From Allodiplogaster sudhausi (Eukaryota; Nematoda; Chromadorea; Rhabditida; Diplogasteridae): 64,000 nucleotides of DNA. Position numbers and translations under genes: made by a program. Numbering within the stretch: the stretch's first letter is position 1; each line of letters begins with the position of its first letter. The stretch lies in assembly GCA_945643635.1 (NCBI GenBank), contig CALZFC010000046.1, positions 192,501-256,500 on the forward strand. Reading direction: 5' to 3'. The notes under the pieces were generated by a model that worked only from the letters and a program-made list of their open reading frames with translations, did not search any database and was not told the origin of the DNA. This document shows positions 13,906-25,730 of the stretch, piece by piece.

Positions 13906-15442
13906 TCATTTTTCACCTTCTATCGGCAAGCACAAGACGGCAGCTGCACCCTCTGTCTGGTATGCATATTAGCAGCGTGGTGCTGCACCGTCTCCCCTCC
14001 CTGAAACGACCTGTTCAATGAGGCGGAGTAGGTCTGACTCAGGGGGAGACAATATGATAGGGAGAGAGAGAGAGAGACCTACACTGCCACCCACCCACTC
14101 ACTCACTCAGCGTAAGACATACTCATGGCCAGGACATCCAGACCTCCCAGGTGGCATGTTATGGAGGGTCATACAGGAAACAATTGATGTACCTAAGGGC
14201 TTAAAAGTAAACATATGTACCTAAAAGAAATTTTTTTCTTCTAATTATTACCTTCTTTCATTACCGATAGATTATGAAAGTTATAATACCCTTGATTTTC
14301 CGTAATAAAAAATTATATTAAACCAATCAAGTTGATAGTTGAACTTTATCAACGGTCACACTTTAAAAGGTGATGTGTAAAGTACATATTCTTCTTAATC
14401 TCGCCGGCTCTTTTCCTGATCGACAATGATAACGATGAGAGAGAAAGAAAAGAAAGTGTGAAAACGGGCTGGAAAAAGTGGCGAAAAGATGGATCTCTCC
14501 TTCTGTCTTCTCTCAGGAGAAGAAAGAGCAACAGCTGAAGTGGGTGAAGAACAGGCGTCTTTCTCCTGGAACCTTCCTTTTCTCCGCCCGCAAAAACCGG
14601 AGGAGTTAATTAATTGACGCTGCTAAGTTGAGAAAGAGAACAGCCACCAAATCGCAAGAAAAAAAATGAAAATAAAGAAATGTGAGTGCTGGCGTTTCAT
14701 CTTGAGATTCCTGCGTAATGCCCAGAGCAATGTGTCAAGAGTTTACGAAAAAATGAGCGTGAAATACGAGCTTCTTTTCCTTTGCAGATAATATCACACA
14801 CACCCGGCACTTTGTGACAATTTTTGTCATTGAAAACCCAAAGAGCAAGAATGCAGACAGGTTCATTTCATCTATGAAAGCATGAAGTCAGAGAAATAAA
14901 ATACAAAGAATGCAGAACGAGAGCAAATGTAAAATATATGTTCATGTTTTTCCATGCGTTTCACTTCACGTGGGTTAGTACGGTTTTACTCGTTTCCAAG
15001 ACATGGAGCGAATATTTCACGCCGTTAGTACTTATATAAGAAGCTGATATTTCAATACCCTGTTGAGCCTCTCGACGATGTAAGATGGTGTGGATCCAAA
15101 GATAGGTTAATGCAGAGCAAGAAGATTATTTCTCTTATTTAATAAACATTTAGGGAGGGATATCTATCCTGTGTATACACGAGTTGTTTGGTACTCGGCT
15201 GGCTGAATATCCGTCCTATCTTTTGGCTAATCCTTTCTTTTCAGAATTTCTTTTAGTTCTGTTTTCTCCCAGCGATTCTTTGCAGAGTTCACGAACGACG
15301 AATTTCTTATGCATTTTCATATCCATGCATGTAGTTTGTTAGAAAGTTCGGGCTTGCTATGTATGTACATAATTGTACATTTCTGATCTCCACATATTTT
15401 CGTTATTTGCCGCCCGTTAAATGTCAAATGTCGCTATTTTAG

Positions 15443-15652
15443 TGTACTTCTAATCTCTTGGCGCGAACAATAGCCATCAAATTTTGCCCAATTCGTATTT
15501 GGCGCCTAAAAAGGGCGAGTGAACCTGAGGAGATGACGGACGAGAGCGAACACGATAGGAAATGGGAAAAGGGTGCAATCGGCCGAGATGAAAGAAGAAG
15601 AAGAATAAGAGGAAGAAAAAATGCAGGAGAAACAAACATGGCTGCGGATTAC
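15443..15652 (+). CDS. Candidate orphan internal exon
   Basis: A 70-codon open stretch is bounded by an acceptor (CTATTTTAG) and a donor (GTGAGT), both in phase 0. It encodes a basic/acidic stretch including KRASEPEEMTDESEHDRKW and an Arg-rich run. No family is recognised and I found no partner exons, so this rests only on the open frame plus splice sites. Confidence 0.25.
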
Positions 15653-16007
15653 GTGAGTGAATGAAGAGAAGTATGAAAATAGAGCGCGGATAATAGACGT
15701 ATTGCGCTTCTGGAGGGAAGCTAAAAGTGTGCTGCTCTGTCTCATTTCCTTCTCGTGGCACTCTTCCTGCATTCCTGCAACTTTTCGTCCGATATACGTA
15801 CATATTTGTATATAAGCATTCATATATAGCTTACCATTAGCCAACCGAACTCACAGGTGCCCATACTTCTTGCGCCCTCTTTACTGTTAAAGAAGCATGA
15901 AACCCAACGTTAATCGGTTTGCAATTTTCCTGACCATTGATATCGCATCTCTCTGAATAAAATGCTCTTTCTCTCTCTCTTGTGTAAAAAGGCGCGAAAA
16001 TTCAAGA

Positions 16008-16456
16008 TTACCGTATTTTCTCTATTAGTACCCCCCCCCCTTTATTAGAACCCCCCCCCCCTCTAATAGTACCCCCCTCTGATAAAGCCATTGAAAAATA
16101 GAACCCCTCCCTCTAGTAGAACCACCCCTCCAATAGTGCCCCCCTAATAGCCTAATATCTCAGCTCGAGACGTACCTCGAATGGATTCTGGAGGCATGGG
16201 ATGCACTCTAAAATGAACTGATTGCAAATTCATTCACAATATGTGGTAAAATGGATATTCCAGTGATGATTCCTATGAATTCGAGCTATGATTCTTCTTT
16301 TTTTAAGAAGAAAATGTTGTTATCAAACTTTTAGTGTCTTACATTGAAAAATAGTACCCCTCCCTCTAGTAGAACCCCTCCCTCTAATAGTGCCCCCTCT
16401 CGCAAGGGTATTGAAAAATAGAACCCCCGGGGGTACTAATAGAGAAAATACGGTAA
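16008..16456. mobile_element. Non-autonomous element with perfect 28-bp terminal inverted repeats
   Basis: The left end starts TTACCGTATTTTCTCTATTA followed by GTACCCCC; the right end is its exact reverse complement and finishes TACGGTAA. The interior has repeated lines of the type TAGTACCCCC and GAACCCCTCCCTC. There is no ORF, so this is a MITE-like element. The right end lies 33 bp before the elongase ATG and places CGGTAAGT, a good splice-donor match, in the gene's 5' flank. A related, decayed copy lies at about 17455-17621. Confidence 0.9.
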
Positions 16457-16489
16457 GTTTTTTGCTCCTTTAACCATTTTTTCTTGTCG

Positions 16490-18904
16490 ATGGTGACTCG
16501 CTTCGATGGTCGTGAGTTGTGGCAGATTCTGACGGCGCGACACTTCCCGGGCAGCAGAGCGCGTGCATGGATGGAGAGGCACTCGGGGTGGTTCGCGCAG
16601 GTAGGTGTTTTACGGTCACGGCTTCCCAGGTTTGGGTGTAGAGCCTGGTCGTGGTCTAAACATCACTTATTTTGCTTGCTTCCTTTATCCATTCACAACG
16701 ATACTTTTATTCATTGAAAAAGATGCCTTTATCCATAGAAAACGATGGTTTTTTTTGTCTATTGAAAACGATTCTATTATCCATAGAAAACGATGGTTTT
16801 TATCTATTTAAAATGGTTTTTTTATTAATAGAAAACTATGGTTTTTATCTATTTAAAATGGTTCTTTTATCCATAGAAAACTATGGTTTCATCCATTCAA
16901 ACCGACGCAGACAGTGCTGGCGTACGTGGCGGTGCGCTATGTGATGCGGCGGCAGCCCGCGGCACTCGAGTTGCGGCGGCCTCGCGCCGTGTGGAGTCTC
17001 GCGCTCGCTCTCTTCTCGCTTGTTGGCGCCGCCGTGAGACTCGCCGAATTCGTGCGCATTGTACACTTCAAGGGCACGAGAGGTTCGGAAAATGAGCTGG
17101 AGACGCTGTCATTTTTTTAAAGGAGCCAAAACGCGCTCTTGAATTCGCGCTTTTTTTTCCTGAAACAGCAAAGGGAGAGTTTAAGACAATCACTTGTACC
17201 TGGCACGAAAGCAAGTATATGACTTAGAGTGATCAAATAAATAATTTTTTTTGTACAAGGAGAAAAGCGTTGTATATTCCTTGAGCATCCTACTGTGACA
17301 TTGGCGAAACAGCCAGCGGTACAGCCGGCTTGTTTACGTTCGTATTCGCGCTTCCAGATTTACACAATTTGTCGACTCGTTTTTTCTTGTCAGTTGCCAT
17401 TTGCAGCAGAAAGTTCTAGATATTGAAATGTACTAAAAGACAGTGTAAACAAACAGCTTTTTTTGTCTATAAGCACCCCCCTTTAGGAGCTACAATTACA
17501 TATTCAATACCCTTGCGTGGGAGGGGCACTATTTTCAACTACAATATTAACAATGAATGTACATACATATTAGAGGAGGGTTCAATTAAAGATGGAGGGT
17601 ACTCGTAGAGAAAATACGGTAGATGGTAAATGCTCCAAAATCAACGTTAATATATAAAAATAAACAAGTGAATAAATAGACAACTAATGAATACGCCAAT
17701 AAACAAATAAAGGAATCGCTGTGTCCAAGGTGCTTCGTAAGCGTCCGCTGCCCTTCTTGCACTGTTACCACCACGCGACGTCGCTTCTCTTCTACGTCGC
17801 CGTCTATCCGACTCGTTCGGCTTTCATGCGATATGGCGTCTCGTTCGGCTACGCTGTGCAGGCTGCTACGTACAGGTTAGGGAGGGGCTCGAAAAATTAA
17901 TTAATTGCTTAATTAATTTAACATAATTAATTAAAATAGCCGCATCGACAATGGCTTGATAAATGCTATGAATGAAAGAAATGAGTAAACTTTCATTTAT
18001 TGCTGCTTCCCCTAAACCAGCTACACCTTTGCGCGCGTCCAAAAGTGGAAGAGCGGTCTTCCGGTGGCGAGGCGTCTGCTCACCGCTTGCCAGGTCGGCC
18101 AGATTGCCGTCTGCGTCGCCGTCATGCTTCGACTCGTCTACGAGCACGAGTTTGGAGGCGTAAGTATCGGGCTGTTCTTGGAGACTGAAAAGTAATATCC
18201 GTTGCGATTTACGGATATTTTTTGGGTGCGTGTGTGTGTGTAGTCTTCTTTGCTTTTTTTTTACACTCTTCGACTTTTTTTTTCTTTACATACATTGACG
18301 TTTTGGAAGAAAGAAAATAAGTATACAAACATATGTTGTTATAAGATGATATAATGACGTTTTTAGTGATCAGTTGAGTGGTGATCGTTTGGTTTTGCAG
18401 AAGACGTTCAAGTGCGACCTTCACATTCCATCGCTGCTCTCGGCGCTCGCGCTCTACTCTTCATATCTCATGCTCTTCGCCAGGCTGCACTTGCACACTT
18501 CGGTCTCGCGGCGGCAGCGAGCTAACAAAGCGCGTTTTGAATCCCCACCTTTTCCCTGATGATTTTTTTTGTTCAATATAATTTTGCATCTTACCACGCT
18601 GGCTATACACCTCCTCTAACGAGGGGGGCTCCTTTTCTAGAGTAATTACTTGCATTTCGAACGCTACATACATATGTACATACATTTCCATGCTGTTTGA
18701 CTCATAAAAAGTAGCTCTAAAAAATACTTTTGATTTTCTGAGACCTTAGTACGGAATTTTACAAATAATTCGAACTCGCGCTGTTTTAAGACGTCTACGA
18801 GGATTCTCTACGACAAAGCGAGCAGCAGCAGCAAGGTGTACGAGACGGACAACAGCAACTTGCACGCGGGCGACGTTGCAGCCGAGCATAAGAAGAAGGT
18901 GTAA
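16490..18904 (+). CDS. elo: ELOVL-type very-long-chain fatty acid elongase (3-ketoacyl-CoA synthase), divergent
   Basis: Seven exons fit in phase: 16490-16600, 16911-17082, 17286-17392, 17730-17875, 18021-18159, 18401-18533 and 18750-18904, giving about 320 aa, a little longer than typical ELOVLs. Exon 2 holds the family's LELRRPRAVWSLALALFS; exon 4 holds the histidine box FLHCYHHAT (HxxHH, near residues 141-145) after VLRKRPLP. Several hydrophobic segments and a C-terminal AEHKKKV, a dilysine ER-retrieval signal, fit an ER membrane enzyme that condenses malonyl-CoA with fatty acyl-CoA. The usual KxPExxDT box reads FALPDLHNLST and the NxxVHxxMYxYY box reads YAVQAATYSYT, so conserved Lys, Asp and His are lost; activity is uncertain. 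ATG 16490 is chosen because no acceptor precedes it; an upstream exon cannot be excluded. The last two exon borders are the least sure. Confidence 0.88.
17119..17162 (+). repeat. Dispersed ~45-bp motif, copy 1
   Basis: AAGGAGCCAAAACGCGCTCT followed by TGAATTCGCGCTTTTT, in an elongase intron. The same motif appears reversed near 19230-19282 and 20945-20995 and forward near 44152-44210. Confidence 0.6.
17455..17621. mobile_element. Decayed relative of the 16008-16456 element
   Basis: The right end (GGGTACTCGTAGAGAAAATA then CGGTA) matches the right terminal repeat of the upstream element with few changes; the left end (TTTTTGTCTATAAGCACCCC) is a weak match. It lies inside the elongase intron between exons 3 and 4. 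Confidence 0.65.
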
Positions 18905-19229
18905 ACAGACAGGTAGATGGCCAAATAACAACAAAAAATCGGATGCTTCTCTCTCTCTCTCTCTTTTTAATTTTCTCTCCTTATTTCTTGTTTTACGAGA
19001 ACATACCTTCTTATGCTGTCACAATATAATTAAAACTCTGAATAAATAAATAAACACATAGAATATCCCGTGTAGATTTTGATGGCTTCTGTTGTCTGCT
19101 TCTTACCATTAGGGCGTGATTCGAGGCACGTTATATACATACATATGTATATGCATGTTTTTTTTCAATTTATTTCATTTTTTTGTTGGCTCCATTAAAG
19201 GTGCACGAATCTCAAAAATTTTGTAGTCG

Positions 19230-19282
19230 AGTCTCGGTCAGGCAAAAATGCGCGAGTTCAAAGTTGAGTATTTGGCTCTTTT
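19230..19282 (-). repeat. Dispersed ~45-bp motif, copy 2
   Basis: On the minus strand it reads AAAGAGCCAAATACTCAACT followed by TTGAACTCGCGCATTTTTGC, matching the copy at 17119 in order and spacing. It lies between the elongase and the fukutin-like gene. Confidence 0.6.
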
Positions 19283-19817
19283 AAATGCCGTTTGACGAGT
19301 GTGAAAAAGAAAATAGTATGTATTTCAAATGTCACCATTGCAGGTGGGAAAAGCACAACAAACAACAACAAACGCCTGTCTATCTGATAATATATTTTGG
19401 CCATTTTGTGAAAATAAGTAAACTAAACGTATTAACAACGAGAATATTGTACTCACTGGCACTATCTCAAATGCTGTATTAGCTGGGAATATTAAAACGT
19501 TACAACGGGGCACCCGCTGATTGTTGAGATCCGTATTTATTCTTTCTAATTTAGGAATAAATTAACAGGCATTACTTAAAAGAGGGTGATACACCGAAAA
19601 ATAGTGTGAGATATAAAATTGCCGCGGCCCTTGGCACTCTGATTCACGCGTGCTATTTTCACGCAGCGGAGTATTTTAGAAAATTAAAGACTGCCTACTC
19701 TCATTGTCAGGGTGAACATGACAACTGGCAGCTGAATTTATTCTTTTTCGGTGATCCTCCTCTTTTAACATGAGCATCTAAATTGCGCCTGCCTGTTCGC
19801 TTCATGTCTTCTCTCAT

Positions 19818-22800
19818 TTATCCTCCCCTCATTTCTTTCATGTCCACTTCGTCAAAGTGTCCGACCTTCTTGACGTTTCTACTTGACGTACTCCAGCCAA
19901 AGTGTGAGGTAGGCACATCGATTGCCCAGTCGGGACCATATTGAGACTGCAAGAAACTTTTTTTCTTCTTCTTATGTTTGTTCCCATAAATATTTGTCAA
20001 AATAAGGCTAGCTAACTTTGACAAAAGGCAAAGAATTTTTTTAAAAATTGCACAAAATTAATTTCTAACAGCCAATAAATATTCCTAATACCTCCAATAC
20101 TCGCTCGACTTCGCATGGAACTCTGAAAAGATGGCCGAGGAGAGCACCAGAGCAGAAACGTTTGATACGCCGGTATTCATATTATTCTACCTAAATTAAT
20201 TTTTTTCTAAATAATATAGCCATTATATCTTTATTTATAATTGTTCTTTTCTTCAATTTATTGTCTTCTTCAAAACATTCTGTCACCATATTCGCATAGC
20301 ACAGTTTAATAGTGCATCGCAATCAAACTTTTCCGTTATCACTCTCTGTGCTATCAGCCAGAAAGACAATTGACTGACTGCTACGAACGGATGGGTTACG
20401 CCCAAGGATTGGCAATGCACAATTAATATAGGGCTCGTATTTTTCAATATATTCAATAATTGCAAAAATAATACGAACTTTTAGTAAAGTAAACTAATCG
20501 TTAATCACAATGCTAACCACGAGTACTCCCAGCGGAACTTGGTTCGGCTGCCAAAGTCGAGTCCGGCAGAATAGGACGCGTTCTCCGATCGGTAGAGAAA
20601 GAAGAGATCGATGGATGGCTTATTCGACCCATGACGCGAATGTATCGTCAATTCGAGCGAGTCTGCCGGCTTGAAAAGACATCTTTTATTTTTTCAACAA
20701 CCTTTATTCGGCCGGTTCACAATGTCAACGCTAACGCAACTATAATGCATACCAACTATAGACTCAAGGCGGAGCGAGAAAAAGAGGCGCGTTACTGAAT
20801 AGAGAGCACTCACAGAATAAGTAAGGCACGATAAAATGACGTTCCTGCTGATTAAAGGAGAATAAAGTAGCATAAAAGTTAGATGTAATTACACATGTTG
20901 CCTGATTATTCTAGTCTCTCTTAATCGCATGTGCTTTCTCGCCTTTTTGTCAGGCAAAAGGCGCGAATTCAATAGTGAGTTTTTGGCTCCTTTTTTTTGG
21001 AGAAAGTCGGTATAAAAGATGATAAGTGTAGGTTGCGCACGCCGCTTACCAGTCCGAGAACGCGGCGTATCCAGAAGGGCTGTGACTCGTTGGCGAGTTG
21101 TCGAATGATGTCCGGCGTGAAGTGCTCACTCGGGACGGCCAAGTCAAAGTCGTGCGTGTGCGGAATGATCGAGCACTCGCGGAACCAGCCTGTTTGGATC
21201 GAGCGGTGCCAATCGATAAGAACTCTTTTTTTTTGGATTTAATTAGCCTAATTATCTAATCATTAACTTTACCATTACTTATCTTTATGTATTTGTTGGA
21301 AATTGGCTAGGTTCATCTAAAAATAAAGGTAGCACTATTCGTTCACAAACGACTCCGTTTTCAAGTTGTCTTCTTTTAGTCACATTCCTCCTTTTATGGC
21401 ATATGTATGTAAGCAAGAAATCGATTTATAACGCAGTATTTTAAAAAAGGGTACCGAGGAGAGTTCCATCCCAGAGGAGCGGATTCATTGCAAAGTTCTT
21501 TCGAAGAAAGTCGCGGAGCTCGGCAATTTGAATGACCACTTCGAGCGTAATTTGTCTCTTCGTGTCCGTTCGGTTCATCCTTAAAAAAAGAAAAATATGA
21601 TTTCACTGGATATAGCAAAAGGGAGTAAGAGAGAAAGGGTGAGAAAAAATTATTGCCCGTACTGGATGCCCAAGCAGTCAATGAATTGTGATTCCTTCCA
21701 GAACTCAAGAAAGTTGGGAATATCACTTGGAACGCTCATTTTCTCTGCGTTGAGCATTGTAAATCTGCAAGAAAAAAGCCTCAGTTCTGGTCTATAAAAA
21801 AATATCAAGAGATGTGTACAGTGTTCGCAATTATACGATGTAATATGTAGTTTAATATAGTATAATTTAATTATAATATGAGCATATTATACTTTATGTA
21901 ACGAGCACTCACTTTGGCACGGCATATTTCGTCGTTCCATTGAAGAAAAGCGTGTAATCGGTTGCATTACTATTGGTCATTGTGAACTTGTTGAACTTGT
22001 TGACCCCTGAAACGTGCATATACGCATCAACATATGTATGTACATCAAATTGTAGGTACGAAAAGGGCACATACATTTTTTAAAGGTTCTAGGAAAAAAT
22101 TGCTTATAATAATTAAAATAAATACAATATAAAAAAATTATTAATTGAAATAAATGATGCAATACAATACCAAGTTAGTCTTGCCTGAATCGGCTTCTCT
22201 TTGCACTTGACTGTGACATTGACTGAGAGTTGGCTGCTCGCCGAAGCAACGGCAATCTTCAGTCCGCTCTTGATCGGCGGGCATAGATTCAGGGACAGCA
22301 GCCTTAGGGCGCTCTCGTCAATGATGATCACTGGCTCCGGCCATTCAATGTCGCCGAGACAGGATCGCAACTTGTTCTAATTAATTAATTAATTAATTAG
22401 TTAATTAATTAATTAGTTAATTAAATACGTTAAATATAGCGTATTGAATAATTCAAAATAAAATACAAGCAAATAAATAAATACATAAATATAAACTTGG
22501 TCTGTGCGCATACAGTGAGTTTGTCGGACTTGTCTGAAATTCGAACCACACCAGTACTTCCACGATTCTGCATCTAGAAGGATGGAGAGATTAAGGGAGT
22601 GCAATGATTAATTAATTTTTTTTTTCCTAATTTGAAAAAAGCAGAAAAAAACAATTTCAGTATTCAAACAAAATGATGAAGCAAAGGCAGTTTTGCACCT
22701 CGTTTCCTCGCATCTTCTCCACGGCTGCAGTTCGTCACGAAGCAGAGGAAGGAGAGAAGGAGAAGCGAATGAGGACGAGGAGGGCAATGAGTGCGAAGAG

Positions 22801-22836
22801 CGCAAGCCACAATGAATGGAAGTGCGATCGGGCCAT
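19818..22836 (-). CDS. Fukutin/LicD-family putative glycosyl- or phosphoryl-transferase, Golgi type II membrane protein
   Basis: Exons (minus, in ascending order): 19818-19946, 20092-~20170, 20521-20669, 21050-21189, 21454-21579, 21663-21764, 21913-22006, 22166-22376, 22497-22573, and a first exon at about 22740-22836. Family landmarks are in order: LLWDGTLLG, GWFRECSIIPHTHDFDLAV (with the DxD of the nucleotidyl/phosphotransferase fold), SLELTIHSR, PSIDLFFLY, KFRWEYS, GHLFRVPCEVERVLE and YGPDWAIDVP. These match the nematode fukutin-like group, related to the enzymes that add ribitol-phosphate or phosphocholine to glycans. The presumed N-terminus MARSHFHSLWLALFALIALL is a signal anchor. Two joins fail: exon 1 to 2 is out of phase, and no AG acceptor fits before GHLFRVPC, where an upstream in-frame TAA sits. 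This could mean a sequence error, an unusual splice site or a decaying gene. Confidence 0.82.
20945..20995 (-). repeat. Dispersed ~45-bp motif, copy 3
   Basis: On the minus strand it reads AAAGGAGCCAAAAACTCACT followed by ATTGAATTCGCGCCTTTTGC and CTGAC. It lies in an intron of the fukutin-like gene and is the copy closest to the apparent consensus. Confidence 0.65.
22377..22430. repeat. (TTAA)n simple repeat
   Basis: About twelve units of TTAA/TTAG in an intron of the fukutin-like gene, directly next to an acceptor. A similar short tract lies at 32879-32907 next to exon 5 of the CoREST-like gene. Confidence 0.9.
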
Positions 22837-25730
22837 TTTGTCGGCTTCAATCAATGATCGCAATTTATTCAAATTCTTTTAATTTATTCAATTTTATTTT
22901 TGGAGAGAACCAAAGAAGGTGATTCAAGGGAAGACACGAAGCGCACCTTAGCGTCACTTGCGATGCGACCAGAAGCGACCGGGCGCGAATTTGGAAGAAG
23001 AAGATGAGAAAGGAGTGGGGCGGGCTAGAGAGGGAGGAAGAGAAAGCGCGAGAGAGTGAGAGAGAGCGAGTGCGAGAGCGCAGAGTAAAGGAGACAGAGG
23101 TTATCTCGTCCTTCCTTCGAAGCAGTGCACGAGTCCATTCTCCTGATAACAACGGCACTCCAAACTCTTCTCTCCAATTCCATCCTCGTTCTTTTTCTTA
23201 CTTGATTACTCATACGGATACCTTTGAATTTTTCAATAGGAAATACTAACCCAACTTTCCATATCTCAAATCTTGTATTACAAAGTCATGTGTCATGTCT
23301 TTCGTTCCTTGCTTTCAACAATACTTACCAGGATGACAATTGCAGTCTTCGATCTGGGCAGATCGTTCTTTTCCCCGGTTTCCTTATAAGAGCATCGTAA
23401 TTTTTGACTGGGTCTGTGCGAACTCTGGGGTCGAGATACCACAGACCTCTCTAATCTCATTCTTTTCGTCTTGGTAGCTTGGAGTGGAAATGTCACAAGT
23501 CCAGGGACGTGCAATATATCAGAGCTTTCTGGGTTATGTGATCATTGCGCCTATGTAGCACCTCTTGGGGCGTTGCAAATGTTTACCTAGTCAATGTCCA
23601 AATTTTCGGAGCCTTTACGGTACTTTTGTAAGCTACAAGTTATCTTGAATGTAGTTTTGAGCAACTTTGAAAAGTGCATCTTCAACCTTAATACTGAGGG
23701 AAAAATCACTCGTTGCAAATTGCGAATAATGGAAACTTTTCCATGGCTTGTTAAAAGTTTAGCAATCGCAAGGAAACCTTTGTTTCCTTCGCGCTATTCA
23801 AGCGAACGTACATATGTACATACATAAAAGTAATATATTTGGCTTCCGGTCACGAATCGAATAAAATTAAAGAAATCACAAGCAGTACTAAGAATTCTCA
23901 ATCAAAACCGAAGGAAATTGTGAATTCTTTATTGTACTCGTGATTTCTCCACTATACATCGATCCTTGGTTTTAAACCAAATAAATGACATTTATAAAGA
24001 TTGAATGTATGGTATCAGAAGTGACACACGCAGTAAAAATTAATAATGATAGTAATGATAATAGGGAAATCTATATTCGCTCAAAAAGCGTGAAGAAAGA
24101 AGCTATTCTGATTCCCGGAAAGAAGGGTGGAAAAGGTTATGGTTAGTACGAATCCAGGCAAGAGTAAGGCGAGAGTGGAGCATTCAACGCCAAAAGTCGG
24201 AGAGTCGAAAAAAGAATGTGAACTGCTCTACTGTTTCATTTCTTTGAGATAAAATCATGTCCTTATCAGCCTCAGCAGCCCCGGCACCCAATTTCATCTA
24301 ATTTCAATTTACCCTTGTGCTCTTTGGTGCATAGGCGAATTTTGGTCGCTATGAAACTTAATTATCTTTATTTTAATAATGGACGTAAGTAATCCATAAA
24401 AATGTCGAAGTCAGAGAGGACAAGGATATAATAGAATAGTTTGGTGTTCTATAAGGATGTGTTACTTGTGCGTACGCCGGACAATCCCAACACTGGGAAA
24501 CATCAAAACATAGAGCAAAAAAGAATATATGAAAAACACTGAGAAGAATGACTGCGTCATAGTCGAGGGATCCAGTTATTAAGGTAAGAAGACTTACGTT
24601 GTCAGGCACGGAAAGAATGGGGCGTGGATACCGAAGAGCAGGGGCAAAAGCGCAGCCGCCAGCCAGAAAAGAAGCATTCATGAGTTTATAAGATTTCCAT
24701 GTTCTAGAGCATGCTACATGCATTCTCGCGGGAGTCTTCTCAAAAGTGCTTCTGAAATATGTGGTTTTGGAAGCTGGCCATTTCGAACCAAGTGAATTTA
24801 TTTTTAAGAATAAGAAAGATTTGGCGTAAAGCCCGCACAAGAAATGTGAACATGATACTTTTTAAAGCACTCATCAGGTGTTGAGAAATCGGGTGGATCG
24901 CGTTGGTTATCGCGAAGGGACAGCAGGTCGTTTTCCACTGGCCGGTCGCAGTAGGCTTAAGGGCATTAGGATACAACTTTTGTAGATCATATAGAGTTAC
25001 AGACATGAAAGTGACTTATCTAGTAGTATGATCCATGCCAACTCATGTAATTGGGATGCATCGGTTTTTTTGTTTATCCATTTAGTAAGGTTCCAATCTT
25101 CGCCAATAAGTATGTATGTAGATACATAACATGGAATACCATGTTTATGTATCTACATACATTCTTATTAGACACTTACAACGAAACACGTAGACACGCC
25201 GACTCCCAGAGGTCCTAAAGGCCATGTGGGAGAAGATAGGCTCTCACAATCAGTCGTTGTAGGATAAATGCTTATATTCAAGAGCGGGAAATTATTCTTC
25301 ATTTGCCTTACAAGAGATTGTTTTAATATTCATATGTTGATCTGCTGATCTCTGATGATCTGCATCCATGCATCTCGCTTTTGCCAACTGCTCATTGTAA
25401 GGTTGCCATTAAACAGGCTTCCTTCATGCTTATTTTCAGTTTATTTACGATCCGTTAGAAGGCAAGAGTCAGTGTGGAACTAGCACAGTCTCTCGATTAA
25501 TGCATATGCGAGCAGTCTCAAACTCACACACAGCACGTAAATGACGTGTTTGGTGCTTGTTTTAAGGTGATGTAAATTCTTGTTTGTTGCGCGTGATACT
25601 CCAGAGAGCAACGAGAAAAAAGACATTTCTTAAAATTCGAATTCACGGTTTTTTTACACCCTTCCTTTATCTGTCAACAGGGGAACATCATTATATGCCT
25701 TGGATTCCTTATTAGAAAGAGCGGGGGGTC
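22837..25730. other. Gene-poor stretch with scattered exon-like fragments
   Basis: No complete gene is visible. Three minus-strand pieces look exon-like. At about 23334-23455 a frame with LWYLDPRVRTDPVKNYDALI ends at a GTAAGT donor. At 24594-24679 a signal-peptide-like MLLFWLAAALLPLLFGIH ends at GTAAGT. At about 24790-24956 a Cys-containing frame reads YCDRPVENDLLSLRDNQR and DECFKKYHVHISCAG after a CTTAAG acceptor. I could not join them into one model in phase. They may be exons of small secreted proteins like the one at 25731-26557. Confidence 0.4.
25105..25169. repeat. 65-bp imperfect palindrome (hairpin)
   Basis: AATAAG-T-ATGTATGTAGATACATAA pairs with TTATGTATCTACATACAT-T-CTTATT around a short loop inside CATGGAATACCATG. 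It may be a tiny palindromic element or an expanded ATGT repeat. Confidence 0.85.

Noticed and set aside
16010..16440. Possible CRISP-like or tandem array from repeated TAGTACCCCC lines
   Set aside because: Spacing and units are irregular and the whole lies between perfect inverted ends, so a non-autonomous transposon explains it; CRISPR arrays are not expected in an animal nuclear genome.
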